The notes: a model not told the origin generated them from the sequence alone. DNA of 64,000 bases from Microbacterium sp. MPKO10 (GCF_026107415.2 NZ_JAPCHX010000001.1:124001-188000), one strand, 5' to 3'. Shown: positions 51,680-60,437, counted from the first letter of the stretch. Numbers and translations are program-made.

Positions 51680-51812
51680 CACGTTTGAAGGGGAGTAGTT
51701 CCCACGGCCCGGACGCCGGGCAAAGCGGAATGTCGACACACTGGTGCCGCAGCTGGCACCCGGCACTCCACCCGTACGCGGGCGAACGAGACCTTCGGCC
51801 GAAACCGGTCGG
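51680..51812 (+). promoter_or_regulatory. yybP-ykoY (manganese) riboswitch
   Basis: The leader has the hallmark GAAGGGGAGTAG (51687-51698), the internal GTCGACA (51732-51738) and a closing GAGACCTTCGG (51788-51798), whose CCTTC pairs with GAAGG. Downstream, GGTCGGAG and CTCCGGCC can form an expression-platform hairpin before the ribosome site. A -10 TAAACT at 51672 places the transcript start just upstream. The controlled gene is a ferritin-VIT metal transporter, as expected for this Mn-sensing class. Confidence 0.82.
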
Positions 51813-51852
51813 AGTTCTGTTGCTTTCTCCGGCCGCCGACCAGGAGAAGACC

Positions 51853-52956
51853 GTGACCGACGCCATGTCAGCCGCACCTCGCAACCCCACGCCAGCAGAG
51901 ATCCGCCGCTGGCGACAGTACCTCGCCGATGAACGCGCCGAGGCCGCCGTCTACGAAGAGCTCGCCAGCAAACGCAGCGGCGAAGAGCGGGCGATCCTCC
52001 TCGGGCTCGTCGAAGCCGAACGGCGCCACGAGGCCCATTGGGTGACGCTTCTCGGTGAGAACGTCGGGCTGCCCACGCGCACGAAGATGCGCACACGGAT
52101 GCTGGCATTCCTGGCGCGCCGCTTCGGATCGATCTTCGTGCTCGCGCTCATGCAGCAGGCGGAGGCGCGCTCCCCCTACGGCACAGACGACGACGCGACA
52201 GACGCCATGGCCGCCGACGAGCAGATTCACGAGGAAGTCGTGCGCGGGCTCGCCGCTCGCGGCCGCACCCGCTTGTCTGGAACGTTCCGCGCTGCCGTCT
52301 TCGGCGCGAACGACGGGCTTGTCTCGAACCTCGCACTCGTGATCGGCATGGCCGCGACGGGCGTCTCGAACTCAATTGTGCTGGCCGCGGGCATCGCCGG
52401 ACTTCTCGCCGGGGCGCTCTCGATGGGCGCAGGCGAGTTCGTGTCTGTGCGCTCGCAGCGCGAGCTGCTCAGCTCGACCCTGCCCAATCCCGAGACGACG
52501 AAGGTTCTGCCGAACCTGGATGCCGAGGCGAACGAGCTCGCACTCGTCTACCGGGCGCGCGGAATGACCGAAGAGGATGCCGAGTCCCACGCCCGCGAGC
52601 GGCTCTATGGGCTCGAGTGCATCCACGGGGAGGACGACACAGCACGTCGCACCCCGGGCGACGACGGCCACTCGGCGATCGGGTCGGCGTGGAGCGCTGC
52701 AGCCTCAAGCTTCTGCTTCTTCTCCTCGGGAGCGATCATCCCGGTGATCCCTCTCTTCTTCGGGGCAACGGGCCTCGTGGCGATCATCATCTCGGCGATA
52801 CTCGTCGGCATCGCCCTGCTGATGACGGGAGCGATCGTCGGTGTGCTGTCCGGCGCATCGCCGTGGAAGCGTGCGTTGCGGCAGCTGGGCATCGGCTACG
52901 GAGCCGCGCTCGTTACCTACCTGCTCGGGCTGCTCTTCGGCACCAGCGTCGGCTAA
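51853..52956 (+). CDS. Ferritin-like/VIT1 fusion metal transporter (MbfA-like)
   Basis: 367 aa from the GTG at 51853 (CAGGAG upstream). The N-terminal 140 residues form a rubrerythrin-like diiron domain (YLADERAEAAVYEELA, LVEAERRHEAHW, DEQIHEEVVRGLA). The C-terminal part is a VIT1/CCC1 membrane domain (FRAAVFGANDGLVSNLALVI, GALSMGAGEFVSVRSQRELL, IPLFFGATGLVAIIISAIL) with about five spans. It exports or detoxifies Fe/Mn. A Mn riboswitch precedes it, so manganese is the likely signal and cargo. Confidence 0.9.
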   Translation: MTDAMSAAPRNPTPAEIRRWRQYLADERAEAAVYEELASKRSGEERAILLGLVEAERRHEAHWVTLLGENVGLPTRTKMRTRMLAFLARRFGSIFVLALMQQAEARSPYGTDDDATDAMAADEQIHEEVVRGLAARGRTRLSGTFRAAVFGANDGLVSNLALVIGMAATGVSNSIVLAAGIAGLLAGALSMGAGEFVSVRSQRELLSSTLPNPETTKVLPNLDAEANELALVYRARGMTEEDAESHARERLYGLECIHGEDDTARRTPGDDGHSAIGSAWSAAASSFCFFSSGAIIPVIPLFFGATGLVAIIISAILVGIALLMTGAIVGVLSGASPWKRALRQLGIGYGAALVTYLLGLLFGTSVG

Positions 52957-52984
52957 CACCGCGTATCTCGACCCGGATGCTGCG

Positions 52985-53773
52985 TCAGCGGCGACCTCTT
53001 CGGCGCCCACCGGCGGCGCGGCGGCTGGCACGCACCGCGTTCTTGCGCTCGCGTGCGCGCTCGGCCGACTGCCGTGCAGCATCCTTCTTCTGGGCCGCCC
53101 GCTGCTTGGCCGCCCGCTGCTCAGCCTCGGCCGAACCGGGCGCCCGCGTGCTGCGCGGCGAGCGCCCCCGCACCACACCGATGAACTGCTCGATCAGCTC
53201 GCTCTCCGCCGCCTCCGGCCAGCACAGGCCAATGCGCGTCTCGGCGACCCCTGTGACGGGTCGGCGGATGAGGTCTTTGCGCTCGTACTGCCGCGCAACA
53301 GACAGCGGAACAATCACGATCCCGGCACCGCTTGATGCAACCTCCATCGCCTGCCGTGGGGTCAGCCTTTCACCCTCAACGCGCGTGCCTTCGAGAACCT
53401 CGTGCGCCACGTCGCGCCATTCAGGCACGTCGTCAGGATGCTGAATCAGATGCTCTCCCGCGAGCTCCGTCACATCCACCGTCGTTGCGGCCTCGACAGT
53501 GTGCCCCTTCGCCGCGACGACGACGGGGCTCTCACTGTAGAGCGGGATCACGTGCAGCCCCTCGTCATCGAGCGGCAGCCGCCCGAGCAGCATGTCGGCA
53601 CGTCCCTCTGACAGCACCGTGTCTTGGCCGGCAGCGTCCTCGAGGGGAACCGCGATCAGTTCTGCGCCCGAGACGCGCTCTCGCCAGAGGCGAAACCACT
53701 TGTCCGGCGTCACACCCGGCACGAATGCCACACGGAAGGTCTGCCGTGCAGCATCCAGATCTTTTTCGCTCAT
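52985..53773 (-). CDS. LysR-type substrate-binding protein without HTH
   Basis: 262 aa. Residues about 12-200 match the LysR effector domain (FRVAFVPGVTPDKWFRLWRE, DMLLGRLPLDDEGLHVIPLY, MEVASSGAGIVIVPLSVARQ), but there is no N-terminal HTH. The last 60 residues are a highly basic Arg/Ala-rich tail that could bind nucleic acid. It is divergent from a DUF5997 gene, a pairing I recall from other actinobacteria. Role unknown. Confidence 0.75.
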   Translation of the reverse strand: MSEKDLDAARQTFRVAFVPGVTPDKWFRLWRERVSGAELIAVPLEDAAGQDTVLSEGRADMLLGRLPLDDEGLHVIPLYSESPVVVAAKGHTVEAATTVDVTELAGEHLIQHPDDVPEWRDVAHEVLEGTRVEGERLTPRQAMEVASSGAGIVIVPLSVARQYERKDLIRRPVTGVAETRIGLCWPEAAESELIEQFIGVVRGRSPRSTRAPGSAEAEQRAAKQRAAQKKDAARQSAERARERKNAVRASRRAAGGRRRGRR

Positions 53774-53834
53774 GCTGTGCTCCCGTCACGCTCGTGCAAG
53801 CGTAGTACGCCCACACCCCGTACGCTTGACCATT

Positions 53835-54236
53835 ATGAGCGCACCGCAATCTCAGTCGATGAAAGCCGCGACAGCCGCCAAAAAGCTTGGTGTTCTGCTG
53901 TCGGCGACCCCGCCCGAGTTTCAGGAGGGACCGGTGACGCGAGAGGAGCTCAATGCGCTGCAGAGCGATCCGCCCGAGTGGCTCGCTGAGCTGCGGCGCA
54001 CGGGGCCACACCCGCGGCAGGAGGTCGCGCGCAAGCTCGGCGTCTCGACCTCGGGTCTCGCGCGCGCCGGCATCACCGATCCACTGACGACGGCAGACAT
54101 CAAGACGCTTCTCACTGAGATGCCTCAGTGGCTGGTCACCGAACGTGCACGGCAGGCCGAAGTGCACAAGGAGAACGCCCGCATCAAGGCCCAGGATGCG
54201 GCTAAGCGGGATGCTGCTAAGCGCACAGGTGCCTGA
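53835..54236 (+). CDS. DUF5997 family protein
   Basis: 133 aa. Conserved-looking segments KAATAAKKLGVLLSATPPEF, PPEWLAELRRTGPHPRQEVA and KLGVSTSGLARAGI (HTH-like), then a charged helical tail. TACGCT lies 8 nt before the ATG and there is no ribosome site. It is divergent from the HTH-less LysR-like gene, and the two may work together as split regulator halves (inference). Confidence 0.7.
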   Translation: MSAPQSQSMKAATAAKKLGVLLSATPPEFQEGPVTREELNALQSDPPEWLAELRRTGPHPRQEVARKLGVSTSGLARAGITDPLTTADIKTLLTEMPQWLVTERARQAEVHKENARIKAQDAAKRDAAKRTGA

Positions 54237-54335
54237 CGCAGCCTGACCTCCGCGTTCTGCCCCCACACATTGACCGACGCCGCTTCCGCGTACTCCCGTC
54301 AGGCGTCGCTGGCGGCGCGATGTGTGCAGACGCGA

Positions 54336-54372
54336 CGATGGGCGAGGTTCCGGTGAAGAACCTCGCCCATCG
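54336..54372. terminator. Bidirectional hairpin, 15-bp perfect stem
   Basis: CGATGGGCGAGGTTC pairs with GAACCTCGCCCATCG over a 7-nt loop, between the convergent DUF5997 gene and the Ehu-like ATPase gene. No T-tract. Confidence 0.65.
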
Positions 54373-54415
54373 TGGGGTCGGCCCGCATCGCCGTGACGAT
54401 GTCGGGGCTCGAGCG

Positions 54416-55207
54416 TCAGTTATTGCCGAGCACGGCAGACAGGAAGTCGCGCGTGCGCTGCTCCTTCGGCGACGTGAACATCGTCTCGGGGTCGGACTCC
54501 TCGACGATCTTTCCGCCATCGAACATCAAGACGCGGTTCGAGACGTCACGCGCGAACTGCATCTCGTGGGTCACGATCAGCATCGTGATGTCTGTCTCGT
54601 TTGCCACGTCGCGCAGAATGTTCAGCACTTCCCCCACAATCTCGGGGTCGAGGGCAGACGTCACCTCGTCGAGAAGCAGGATCTCTGGGTCCATGGCGAG
54701 TGCACGAGCAACGGCCACGCGCTGCTGCTGCCCGCCCGAGAGCTCCAGCGGATGCGCGTCTGCCTTGTCTGAGAGCCCCACCTTCTCGAGAAGGCCCTTC
54801 GCCTTCTCAATCGCGTCGGCTTTCGACATCTTCAGCACGTGCACGGGAGCCTCGATGAGGTTCTCCATGACCGTCATGTTCGGGAACAGGTTGAACTGCT
54901 GAAACACCATGCCGATGCGCTTGCGCACCTCATTCTTGTGCTTCTCTTTCAGCTCGACCCGCTTACCGCCGCGCTCCTCGTGTGTCAGGGGCTCCCCATC
55001 GACGTAAATGTAGCCGCCATTCGCCTCTTCGAGCGTCATGACCAGGCGCAGAATCGTCGTCTTTCCCGATCCACTGGGCCCGATGAGGGTGACGCGGTCA
55101 CCCTTGGCGACACTGAAGTTCAGGTCGTGCAGAACGACGTTGTCGCCGAATCGCTTTTCGACGTTGTCGAACCGGATTGCGGGCTCTGTATCAGTTTGAG
55201 AAGGCAA
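54416..55207 (-). CDS. Polar amino acid/ectoine ABC ATPase (EhuA/GlnQ type)
   Basis: 263 aa. Walker A GPSGSGKTT (about 39-47), Q-loop VFQQFNLFPNMTV, signature LSGGQQQR, Walker B ILLLDEVTSALD and the switch His in LIVTHEMQFARD. Class of PAAT ATPases. It energises the two permeases upstream and overlaps the nearer one by 17 bp. The long charged loop after the second strand (EERGGKRVELKEKHKNEVRK) is typical of EhuA-like proteins. Confidence 0.93.
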   Translation of the reverse strand: MPSQTDTEPAIRFDNVEKRFGDNVVLHDLNFSVAKGDRVTLIGPSGSGKTTILRLVMTLEEANGGYIYVDGEPLTHEERGGKRVELKEKHKNEVRKRIGMVFQQFNLFPNMTVMENLIEAPVHVLKMSKADAIEKAKGLLEKVGLSDKADAHPLELSGGQQQRVAVARALAMDPEILLLDEVTSALDPEIVGEVLNILRDVANETDITMLIVTHEMQFARDVSNRVLMFDGGKIVEESDPETMFTSPKEQRTRDFLSAVLGNN

Positions 55208-55847
55208 GTCGCTTTTCCAATCGGCCGATGAGCAATGACGTGGGGTAGCTGGCGATCAGGAAGATGATGCCCGCCGTGGTGATCGCTTCGATGTAGGTGA
55301 AGTGGTTTCCACCGAAGACGAGAGCTGCCCGGACCATCTCGGTCACGGTGATGGCGATGAGGAACGGGGTGTCCTTGAACATCGAGATCACGTAGTTTCC
55401 GAGAGCCGGGATCGTCGACCGCAGGGCCTGCGGAATCACCACAGCCACCCAGGTTCGAGACCGCGACATCGACAGGGCTGTCGTCGCTTCCCACTGCCCG
55501 TCCGGCACCGCCTCGATTCCCGCGCGGTACACCTCGGCCATATACGTCGAGTAGTGGATGCCGAAGATGATGACACCGATTGTCACGGGATCCAGCTCAA
55601 GGAACAGGTAGTACGCAAAGAGCAGCTGAACGACGATGGGAGTCATTCGGATGAAGTTCACGATGAACGTCAGCACCGCAGCGATCGGCTTCGGAGCAGA
55701 TCGCCGTGCGATCGCGATGATTAGTCCGAGCACAGCGGCGATGATGCTGCCGAGGATGGTGACGAGAAGTGTCACCTCGACGAACTTCAGAAGAAGGTCA
55801 GGGAGGGACTCCCAGACCATCGTCCAATCCCATTGAAGACCGGTCAT
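55191..55847 (-). CDS. Amino acid/ectoine ABC permease (EhuD type)
   Basis: 218 aa, PAAT permease with about five spans. N-terminal LPDLLLKFVEVTLLVTILGS and the coupling-loop segment SRSRTWVAVVIPQALRSTIP. YMAEVYRAGIEAVPDGQWEA is the family signature. Overlaps both neighbours (4 bp upstream, 17 bp downstream), so the operon is tightly coupled. Confidence 0.92.
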   Translation of the reverse strand: MTGLQWDWTMVWESLPDLLLKFVEVTLLVTILGSIIAAVLGLIIAIARRSAPKPIAAVLTFIVNFIRMTPIVVQLLFAYYLFLELDPVTIGVIIFGIHYSTYMAEVYRAGIEAVPDGQWEATTALSMSRSRTWVAVVIPQALRSTIPALGNYVISMFKDTPFLIAITVTEMVRAALVFGGNHFTYIEAITTAGIIFLIASYPTSLLIGRLEKRLAFSN

Positions 55848-56572
55848 GAGATCCCCGCCTTCCCGTCAGCGCTTCGCGGAGTGCGGAAGCTGAGGGCCTC
55901 ACGCAACGACTCGCCGCGGCCGAGCTTGTGCTTTGCCTGCACCTCGAGTGCGTTCATGATGAGCGTCAGCACGTAGGCGATGAGGAAGTAGATGAGCAGA
56001 CTGACTCCGTACGCGAAGAACGTGTCTGTCGAGTTGCGGAGCTTGTCTGTCGCATACGTGAGGTCAGTCAGCGTGATGAAGCTGACGATCGCCGTGCCCT
56101 TGAGGAGTTGAATCAACAGGTTCGTCAGCGACGGGATCATCAGCGCCCAGGCCTGGGGGAAGATGATCCGCCACATCCGCTGCGTCGAACTCATGCTGAG
56201 CGCCGTTGTCGCTTCCCATTGACCGGACGGCACATTGTTGATCGAGCCGCGGACAACTTCGGCACCATAGGCGCCATAGTTGAGGCCGAGCGCGAGGATA
56301 CCCACGAACATTGCGGGCAGTTCGATTCCGAGCTGCGGCATCACAAAGAAGAACCAGAAAAGCTGGACAACGAGCGAGGTTCCGCGAAAGAACTCGATGA
56401 TGACGCGCGCAATGCCTCGCAGAACCACATTCTTGAAGCGCGCAAGGAGCCCAAGTGCGACGGCGATGACAAGCGCCAGCAGGGCGCCGCCGATGGTGAG
56501 CTGAACGGTGATCCATACACCTTCGCCCACCATCGGCAGCGCCCCGATGAGCGCATCGAAGTTGTCGCCCAA
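55844..56572 (-). CDS. Amino acid/ectoine ABC permease (EhuC type)
   Basis: 242 aa, second PAAT permease: VWITVQLTIGGALLALVIAV, EFFRGTSLVVQLFWFFFVMP, GAEVVRGSINNVPSGQWEAT. The EFFRGTSLxVQLFWxxFxLP segment is characteristic of EhuC. It begins right after the binding-protein gene. Confidence 0.92.
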   Translation of the reverse strand: MGDNFDALIGALPMVGEGVWITVQLTIGGALLALVIAVALGLLARFKNVVLRGIARVIIEFFRGTSLVVQLFWFFFVMPQLGIELPAMFVGILALGLNYGAYGAEVVRGSINNVPSGQWEATTALSMSSTQRMWRIIFPQAWALMIPSLTNLLIQLLKGTAIVSFITLTDLTYATDKLRNSTDTFFAYGVSLLIYFLIAYVLTLIMNALEVQAKHKLGRGESLREALSFRTPRSADGKAGIS

Positions 56573-56573
56573 G

Positions 56574-57485
56574 TTAGCTCAGGTCTCCTTCACAGAGCTG
56601 CTCTGTCGTGAGGTCCTCGGGCGGAAGGTTGTCTTCGGTGAAGCCATACTCTCCCACGAGTGACATGTACTTGTCGACGTCACCCGTGATCTTCGCGAGC
56701 TCCTCGTTGTACGCATCGAGCAGTTCCGTGTCGTCTTGGCGGAAGACCGTCGATCCGGCACCGATCTGCTCAACGCCGTCGATGACCTGCACGAACGGAT
56801 CCGTTGTCTCGACGCCAGCATCCGGGTTGTTCTCGGCCATCCAGTTGAGCGAGATCGCGGTCATGGCGAAGACATCGGCACGGCCGTTGGACACGAGGTC
56901 CATGCCGTCCTGAGCGTTGTCCACCTCGACGGTGTTGCTGATGCCGAGCGACTCAGCGTAGCCGGCCTCGATGCCGCCTGCGAGGATGGCGAGCTTCACG
57001 TCGCCGTCTGTCGCCTTCACGGAGTCAAGGTCCGTCAGACCAGCCGGGTTGCCCTCGGGCACCATCAGCGTCGTCGTATACATGATCTCCGGGTCGCTGA
57101 ACGCTGCCTTGGCGCAACGGTCAGGCAGAATCGACATTCCCGCGCTGATCACGTCGAAGCGGCCGGCGTTCAGACCGGGGATCAGCGAGTTCCAGTCGGA
57201 CTCGACGACCTTGATGTCGTCGATGCCGAGGTTCTTGAAGATCTCCTTGTGCATGGCGATGGTGGCGCCCTGAGGCTCACCGTTGTCATCGACCCACGAG
57301 TAGGGACGCTCGTCAGCGACGGCGATGGTGATCGAGCCAGCATCAATGGCCTTCTGAAGAGTGCTGCCTCCCTCGTCAGATCCGCCACCGGATCCTGAGT
57401 CAGAGCTGCACCCGGCCATGAGGCCAAGTGCCAAGATCCCGACCGCGGCAATGCCGGTACGGGCGAGCATTCGACGCTTTGTCAT
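56574..57485 (-). CDS. EhuB-like solute-binding lipoprotein
   Basis: 303 aa. Signal ends in the lipobox LMAGC, followed by a Ser/Gly linker. Family 3 binding protein: ITIAVADERPYSWVDDNGEP, NSLIPGLNAGRFDVISAGMS, and LPDRCAKAAFSDPEIMYTTT, which strongly recalls the ERCxxxAFSxP segment of ectoine-binding EhuB. Cargo is ectoine/hydroxyectoine or a polar amino acid. Operon order is ehuB-C-D-A. The divergent GntR gene at 57762 is the likely regulator. Confidence 0.88.
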   Translation of the reverse strand: MTKRRMLARTGIAAVGILALGLMAGCSSDSGSGGGSDEGGSTLQKAIDAGSITIAVADERPYSWVDDNGEPQGATIAMHKEIFKNLGIDDIKVVESDWNSLIPGLNAGRFDVISAGMSILPDRCAKAAFSDPEIMYTTTLMVPEGNPAGLTDLDSVKATDGDVKLAILAGGIEAGYAESLGISNTVEVDNAQDGMDLVSNGRADVFAMTAISLNWMAENNPDAGVETTDPFVQVIDGVEQIGAGSTVFRQDDTELLDAYNEELAKITGDVDKYMSLVGEYGFTEDNLPPEDLTTEQLCEGDLS

Positions 57486-57624
57486 CGTGTTCCTCTTTCG
57501 GTTGTGACGGGGCGAACCCTCACCCTTCGTTGTGAGCGGGGACCCGGCCCGAAATTGGGGATGGCTTTGGATACCTTATTCCCATTCTCGTCAATGCGCA
57601 CATTCTGCGCGCCTTATTGTCTGC

Positions 57625-57636
57625 TTGTATACACAG
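57625..57636. promoter_or_regulatory. GntR (FadR-type) operator candidate
   Basis: TTGTATACACAG, with the palindrome TGTATACA, lies in the 276-bp divergent region between ehuB-like and GntR genes. It is similar to the TNGTNNNACNA sites of FCD-class GntR proteins. Confidence 0.5.
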
Positions 57637-57761
57637 TTGTTATGGTTGGGACGCTGATCGCGGATTATGCTCGATCACGCGTGGCAACACCGGATGCGAC
57701 CGCTTCACATGCACGTGGAGCCCTCCGGGACCGCTGATCAGCATCGACAAAAGGAACTGTC

Positions 57762-58520
57762 ATGGCACAGAGCACCAGACCGCCGGGGGCGCCGGCTTCG
57801 GTACTCCGCGTTCCCCGGACGTCAACAGTGGACCTCATCGCCATCGAGCTGCGCAACGCGATCTTCTCGGGAGCCCTCGCTGTCGGCAGCCAGATCGGCG
57901 AAGTCGAGATCTCGTCGCAGCTGGGCGTCAGCCGAAGCCCGCTGCGCGAAGCCACGCAGCGCCTGGTTCAAGAAGGCCTTCTCATCGCCACGCCTGGCCG
58001 CGGTCTTCGCGTCAGTAAGATCGGCCCCGAGCATGTCAAAGACCTCTATGTCGCCCGTCTGGCAGTGGAGTCCGAGGCGCTCCGCATCATCATTCGCCGC
58101 GACGATGCCGAGGCGATCACGCTGCTCGACACCCAGTTCGCCACGCTCGTCACGGTCAGCGAGGGCACAGACGCCCGGGCGATCGGCAATGAGGATATCG
58201 CATTCCATCAGACGCTCGTCGATGCCGCGGGCAGCCGCCGCCTGTCGCACTACATGAGCACGCTCATCATCGAGACACGCATTGCCAGTTTCAGCGCACC
58301 CGACGGCTACGCGGTGCGGCGCAGCGTCTCCCCCACCTACCGCGACCTCCTCGACGCCCTTCACGAGCGAAACGTCGATGCGGCGGTCGCGGCGCTGTCT
58401 GTGCAATTCGACGATGCCGTCTCGCGCCTGATCGGCGACGACGCCGAGGTCGAGACCGTCGAGACGCCGCCAGACGACGTGCCGCCGAGCTTCGAGCCGA
58501 TCGACGCGCCACGCCCCTGA
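57762..58520 (+). CDS. GntR-family regulator, FCD class
   Basis: 252 aa, with AAAGGA near the ATG. The N-terminal winged HTH includes IELRNAIFSGALAVGSQIGE, SSQLGVSRSPLREATQRLVQ and LRVSKIGPEHVKDLYVARLA. The FCD effector domain (about 95-220) has Asp and His metal ligands (IAFHQTLVDAAGS). The C-tail is acidic. Divergent from the Ehu-like transporter operon, which it probably represses. Confidence 0.88.
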   Translation: MAQSTRPPGAPASVLRVPRTSTVDLIAIELRNAIFSGALAVGSQIGEVEISSQLGVSRSPLREATQRLVQEGLLIATPGRGLRVSKIGPEHVKDLYVARLAVESEALRIIIRRDDAEAITLLDTQFATLVTVSEGTDARAIGNEDIAFHQTLVDAAGSRRLSHYMSTLIIETRIASFSAPDGYAVRRSVSPTYRDLLDALHERNVDAAVAALSVQFDDAVSRLIGDDAEVETVETPPDDVPPSFEPIDAPRP

Positions 58521-58595
58521 CAGCATCCGCCTCTCACCGCCACAAGCGACACACGTCCGTTGTTTCTGGCAGACTGAACAACGTGCCCCGGCACA

Positions 58596-58652
58596 GCGGC
58601 GGTGGGGCTCGCCGCACCCGACCTCGGATTCCCCGACAACGGTCCCTACTCG
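58596..58652 (+). promoter_or_regulatory. Fluoride (crcB) riboswitch candidate
   Basis: GCGGCG-GTGGGGCT-CGCCGC reproduces the P1-like hairpin of the crcB motif, including its 8-nt loop (usual form ATGGNGTT). It is followed by CACCCGACC and, about 20 nt on, CAACGGTCCCTAC, close to the 3' consensus CTGATGGCTCCTAC. It lies 38 nt before two fluoride-channel genes. The motif match is by eye. Confidence 0.65.
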
Positions 58653-58689
58653 CGGCGCTCGCATGCGCATTTTCGGGTAGGAGACTTAC

Positions 58690-59127
58690 ATGATCAGGCA
58701 GCATCTGCCACACACGAGGTGGCGGTTTATCGTGCTCGTGGCCGCGGGCGGCGCGGTTGGCAGCGCCGCGCGGGCAGCCGTGGGCCTCGCAATCGGCGGC
58801 TCAGCGTTCCCCACCGCGACCCTCACCGTCAACCTGCTCGGCGCATTCGGGCTCGGGATGCTGCTCGAGGCTCTCTCGCGCTTCGGCGATGACTCGGGCC
58901 GCCGACGCAAGCTTCGCCTCGGCATCGGCACGGGCTTCTTTGGCGGGTTCACCACCTACAGCACCTTTGCCCTCGATGTCGTTGACCTGTTCGGCAGCCA
59001 CGAGATCGGTCTCGCTGTCGGATACTCCCTCATCACGGTCATCGCGGGCGCGGTCGCGACGGTGATCGGCATCATGTCGGGAGCGGGTCTGCATCGGCGG
59101 CGCACGCAGGGACGGGATGCCGAGTGA
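58690..59127 (+). CDS. crcB: Fluoride channel subunit CrcB/Fluc (first)
   Basis: 145 aa with TAGGAGACTTAC before the ATG. Four spans. Fluc signature: AAGGAVGSAARAAVG, ATLTVNLLGAFGLGMLL (Asn of the pore) and GTGFFGGFTTYSTFALDV (Phe-box and sodium site). The dual-topology channel exports fluoride. It overlaps the second crcB by 4 bp. Actinobacteria often need two such genes for a heterodimer. Confidence 0.93.
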   Translation: MIRQHLPHTRWRFIVLVAAGGAVGSAARAAVGLAIGGSAFPTATLTVNLLGAFGLGMLLEALSRFGDDSGRRRKLRLGIGTGFFGGFTTYSTFALDVVDLFGSHEIGLAVGYSLITVIAGAVATVIGIMSGAGLHRRRTQGRDAE

Positions 59128-59501
59128 CCCCCCTCGTATTCATTGCGTTGGCCCTGGCCGGCGGCCTCGGCGCGGCACTGCGGTTCTGGCTCGACGGCGT
59201 CATCACCCTACGCAGGCGAACACCGTTTCCCACCGCCACCGCGTTCATCAACGTCAGCGGATCCCTTGCCCTCGGCATCCTGGCCGGTGCGGCTGCCGGT
59301 GCCCTCGTACCGACGAACGTCGCGCTCATTGTCGGCACGGGCTTCCTCGGCGGGTACACCACGTTCAGCACGGCAAGCGTCGAAACAGTCCGTCTCATTC
59401 AGCAGGGCAAGTGGGCGGCCAGTCTGGCAAACAGTATCGGGATGCTCGTGCTCGCCGTCGCCGCCGCGGCGCTCGGCTGGTGGCTCGGCTCGCTCCTCTG
59501 A
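59124..59501 (+). CDS. crcB: Fluoride channel subunit CrcB/Fluc (second)
   Basis: 125 aa, GTG start overlapping the first crcB stop (GTGA). Four spans with AGGLGAALRFWLDG, ATAFINVSGSLALGIL and GTGFLGGYTTFSTASVETV. The conserved Asn and the GGxTTFST motif are present, so it is a full-length partner, not a remnant. It ends 8 bp before the convergent IclR gene. Confidence 0.93.
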   Translation: MTPLVFIALALAGGLGAALRFWLDGVITLRRRTPFPTATAFINVSGSLALGILAGAAAGALVPTNVALIVGTGFLGGYTTFSTASVETVRLIQQGKWAASLANSIGMLVLAVAAAALGWWLGSLL

Positions 59502-59509
59502 CTCGGCCT

Positions 59510-60241
59510 TCAGCCGCCGAGCGCGGCGCTGATCGCGGCCGCAGATCGATGCAGTCGCGTCGCTATGGCTTCGACGTCGAGAACCGGTGCGACGTGAACG
59601 ACGGCGATCGCCGCTGGTTGCCGCCCGCGGAGCGCCAAGGGCACCGCGACCGACTGCACGCTGGGGATCACTTCGTTGTGACTCGTGGCAAAGCCGTGCG
59701 CCACGACCTGGCCGACTTCGCTCAGCAGCGCGTCGGACATCCCTGCGGGCCAGTCCGCCCGCGGGAGCTGCGCGATGATCGCTTTGCCCGGCGCTCCCGC
59801 CGTCACGGGGTGGCTCGCGCCGGGGCGCTGCGCCACTGAGGCGATCGCGTGTCGCGGCTCGATGCTCGCGAGTGTCGTGCACTGGTCGTGGTCGAGGACG
59901 GCGAGAAAGCAGGTCATTCCGAGATCATTGGCCACCGCCGTGAGCTCTGGAAGGGCCTCGGCCTGCAGGTCATGCGACACGCTCGCGGCAAGCGACGCCA
60001 TCCGCGCACCAAGCACGAGCCGACCGGAGGAGTCGCGACTGACGAGACCATGTTCTTCGAGCGTGCGCACGAGCCGGTAAGCATTCGACCGGTGCACACC
60101 GAGCGCGGCGGCGACCTCGTCGATGCTCAAGGGAGAGGCGGCCTCTGCCAGCGTCTCGAGAATTCGGATGCCACGGCTCAACGTCTGCGACGCGGCTCCC
60201 GCCGAGGACGCACGTCGCTGTTCCTGTGCGGTGTCGCTCAC
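59510..60241 (-). CDS. IclR-family regulator
   Basis: 243 aa, GTG start. HTH domain (about 15-80): RGIRILETLAEAASPLSIDE and ALGVHRSNAYRLVRTLEEHG. The effector domain (about 85-240) has LASIEPRHAIASVAQRPGAS and HPVTAGAPGKAIIAQL. Divergent from the MobA-like monooxygenase. PobR/MhbR-type IclR proteins respond to hydroxybenzoates. Confidence 0.9.
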   Translation of the reverse strand: MSDTAQEQRRASSAGAASQTLSRGIRILETLAEAASPLSIDEVAAALGVHRSNAYRLVRTLEEHGLVSRDSSGRLVLGARMASLAASVSHDLQAEALPELTAVANDLGMTCFLAVLDHDQCTTLASIEPRHAIASVAQRPGASHPVTAGAPGKAIIAQLPRADWPAGMSDALLSEVGQVVAHGFATSHNEVIPSVQSVAVPLALRGRQPAAIAVVHVAPVLDVEAIATRLHRSAAAISAALGG

Positions 60242-60333
60242 AGCATCCGCCCCCTCTGTGTGTCGTGCTCTCCCGGCACATCCGCACGCGCGCTCACTTG
60301 CACCGCGCTCGTCACGACACGTACCATTATCTG

Positions 60334-60364
60334 ATAGTAGAACATCGTGTTCAATAGTAGAACA
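60334..60364. promoter_or_regulatory. IclR operator candidate (direct plus inverted repeat)
   Basis: ATAGTAGAACA occurs at 60334-60344 and 60354-60364, a 20-bp period (two helical turns). A dyad GAACA-TCG-TGTTC (60340-60352) links them. It lies between the IclR gene and the monooxygenase. Confidence 0.6.
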
Positions 60365-60437
60365 CAGACGGTGACCAATCGGCCACCCGGTGCGCGAAGA
60401 AACCTCGACGACGCAGTCAGGGGAAGGATCACAGACG

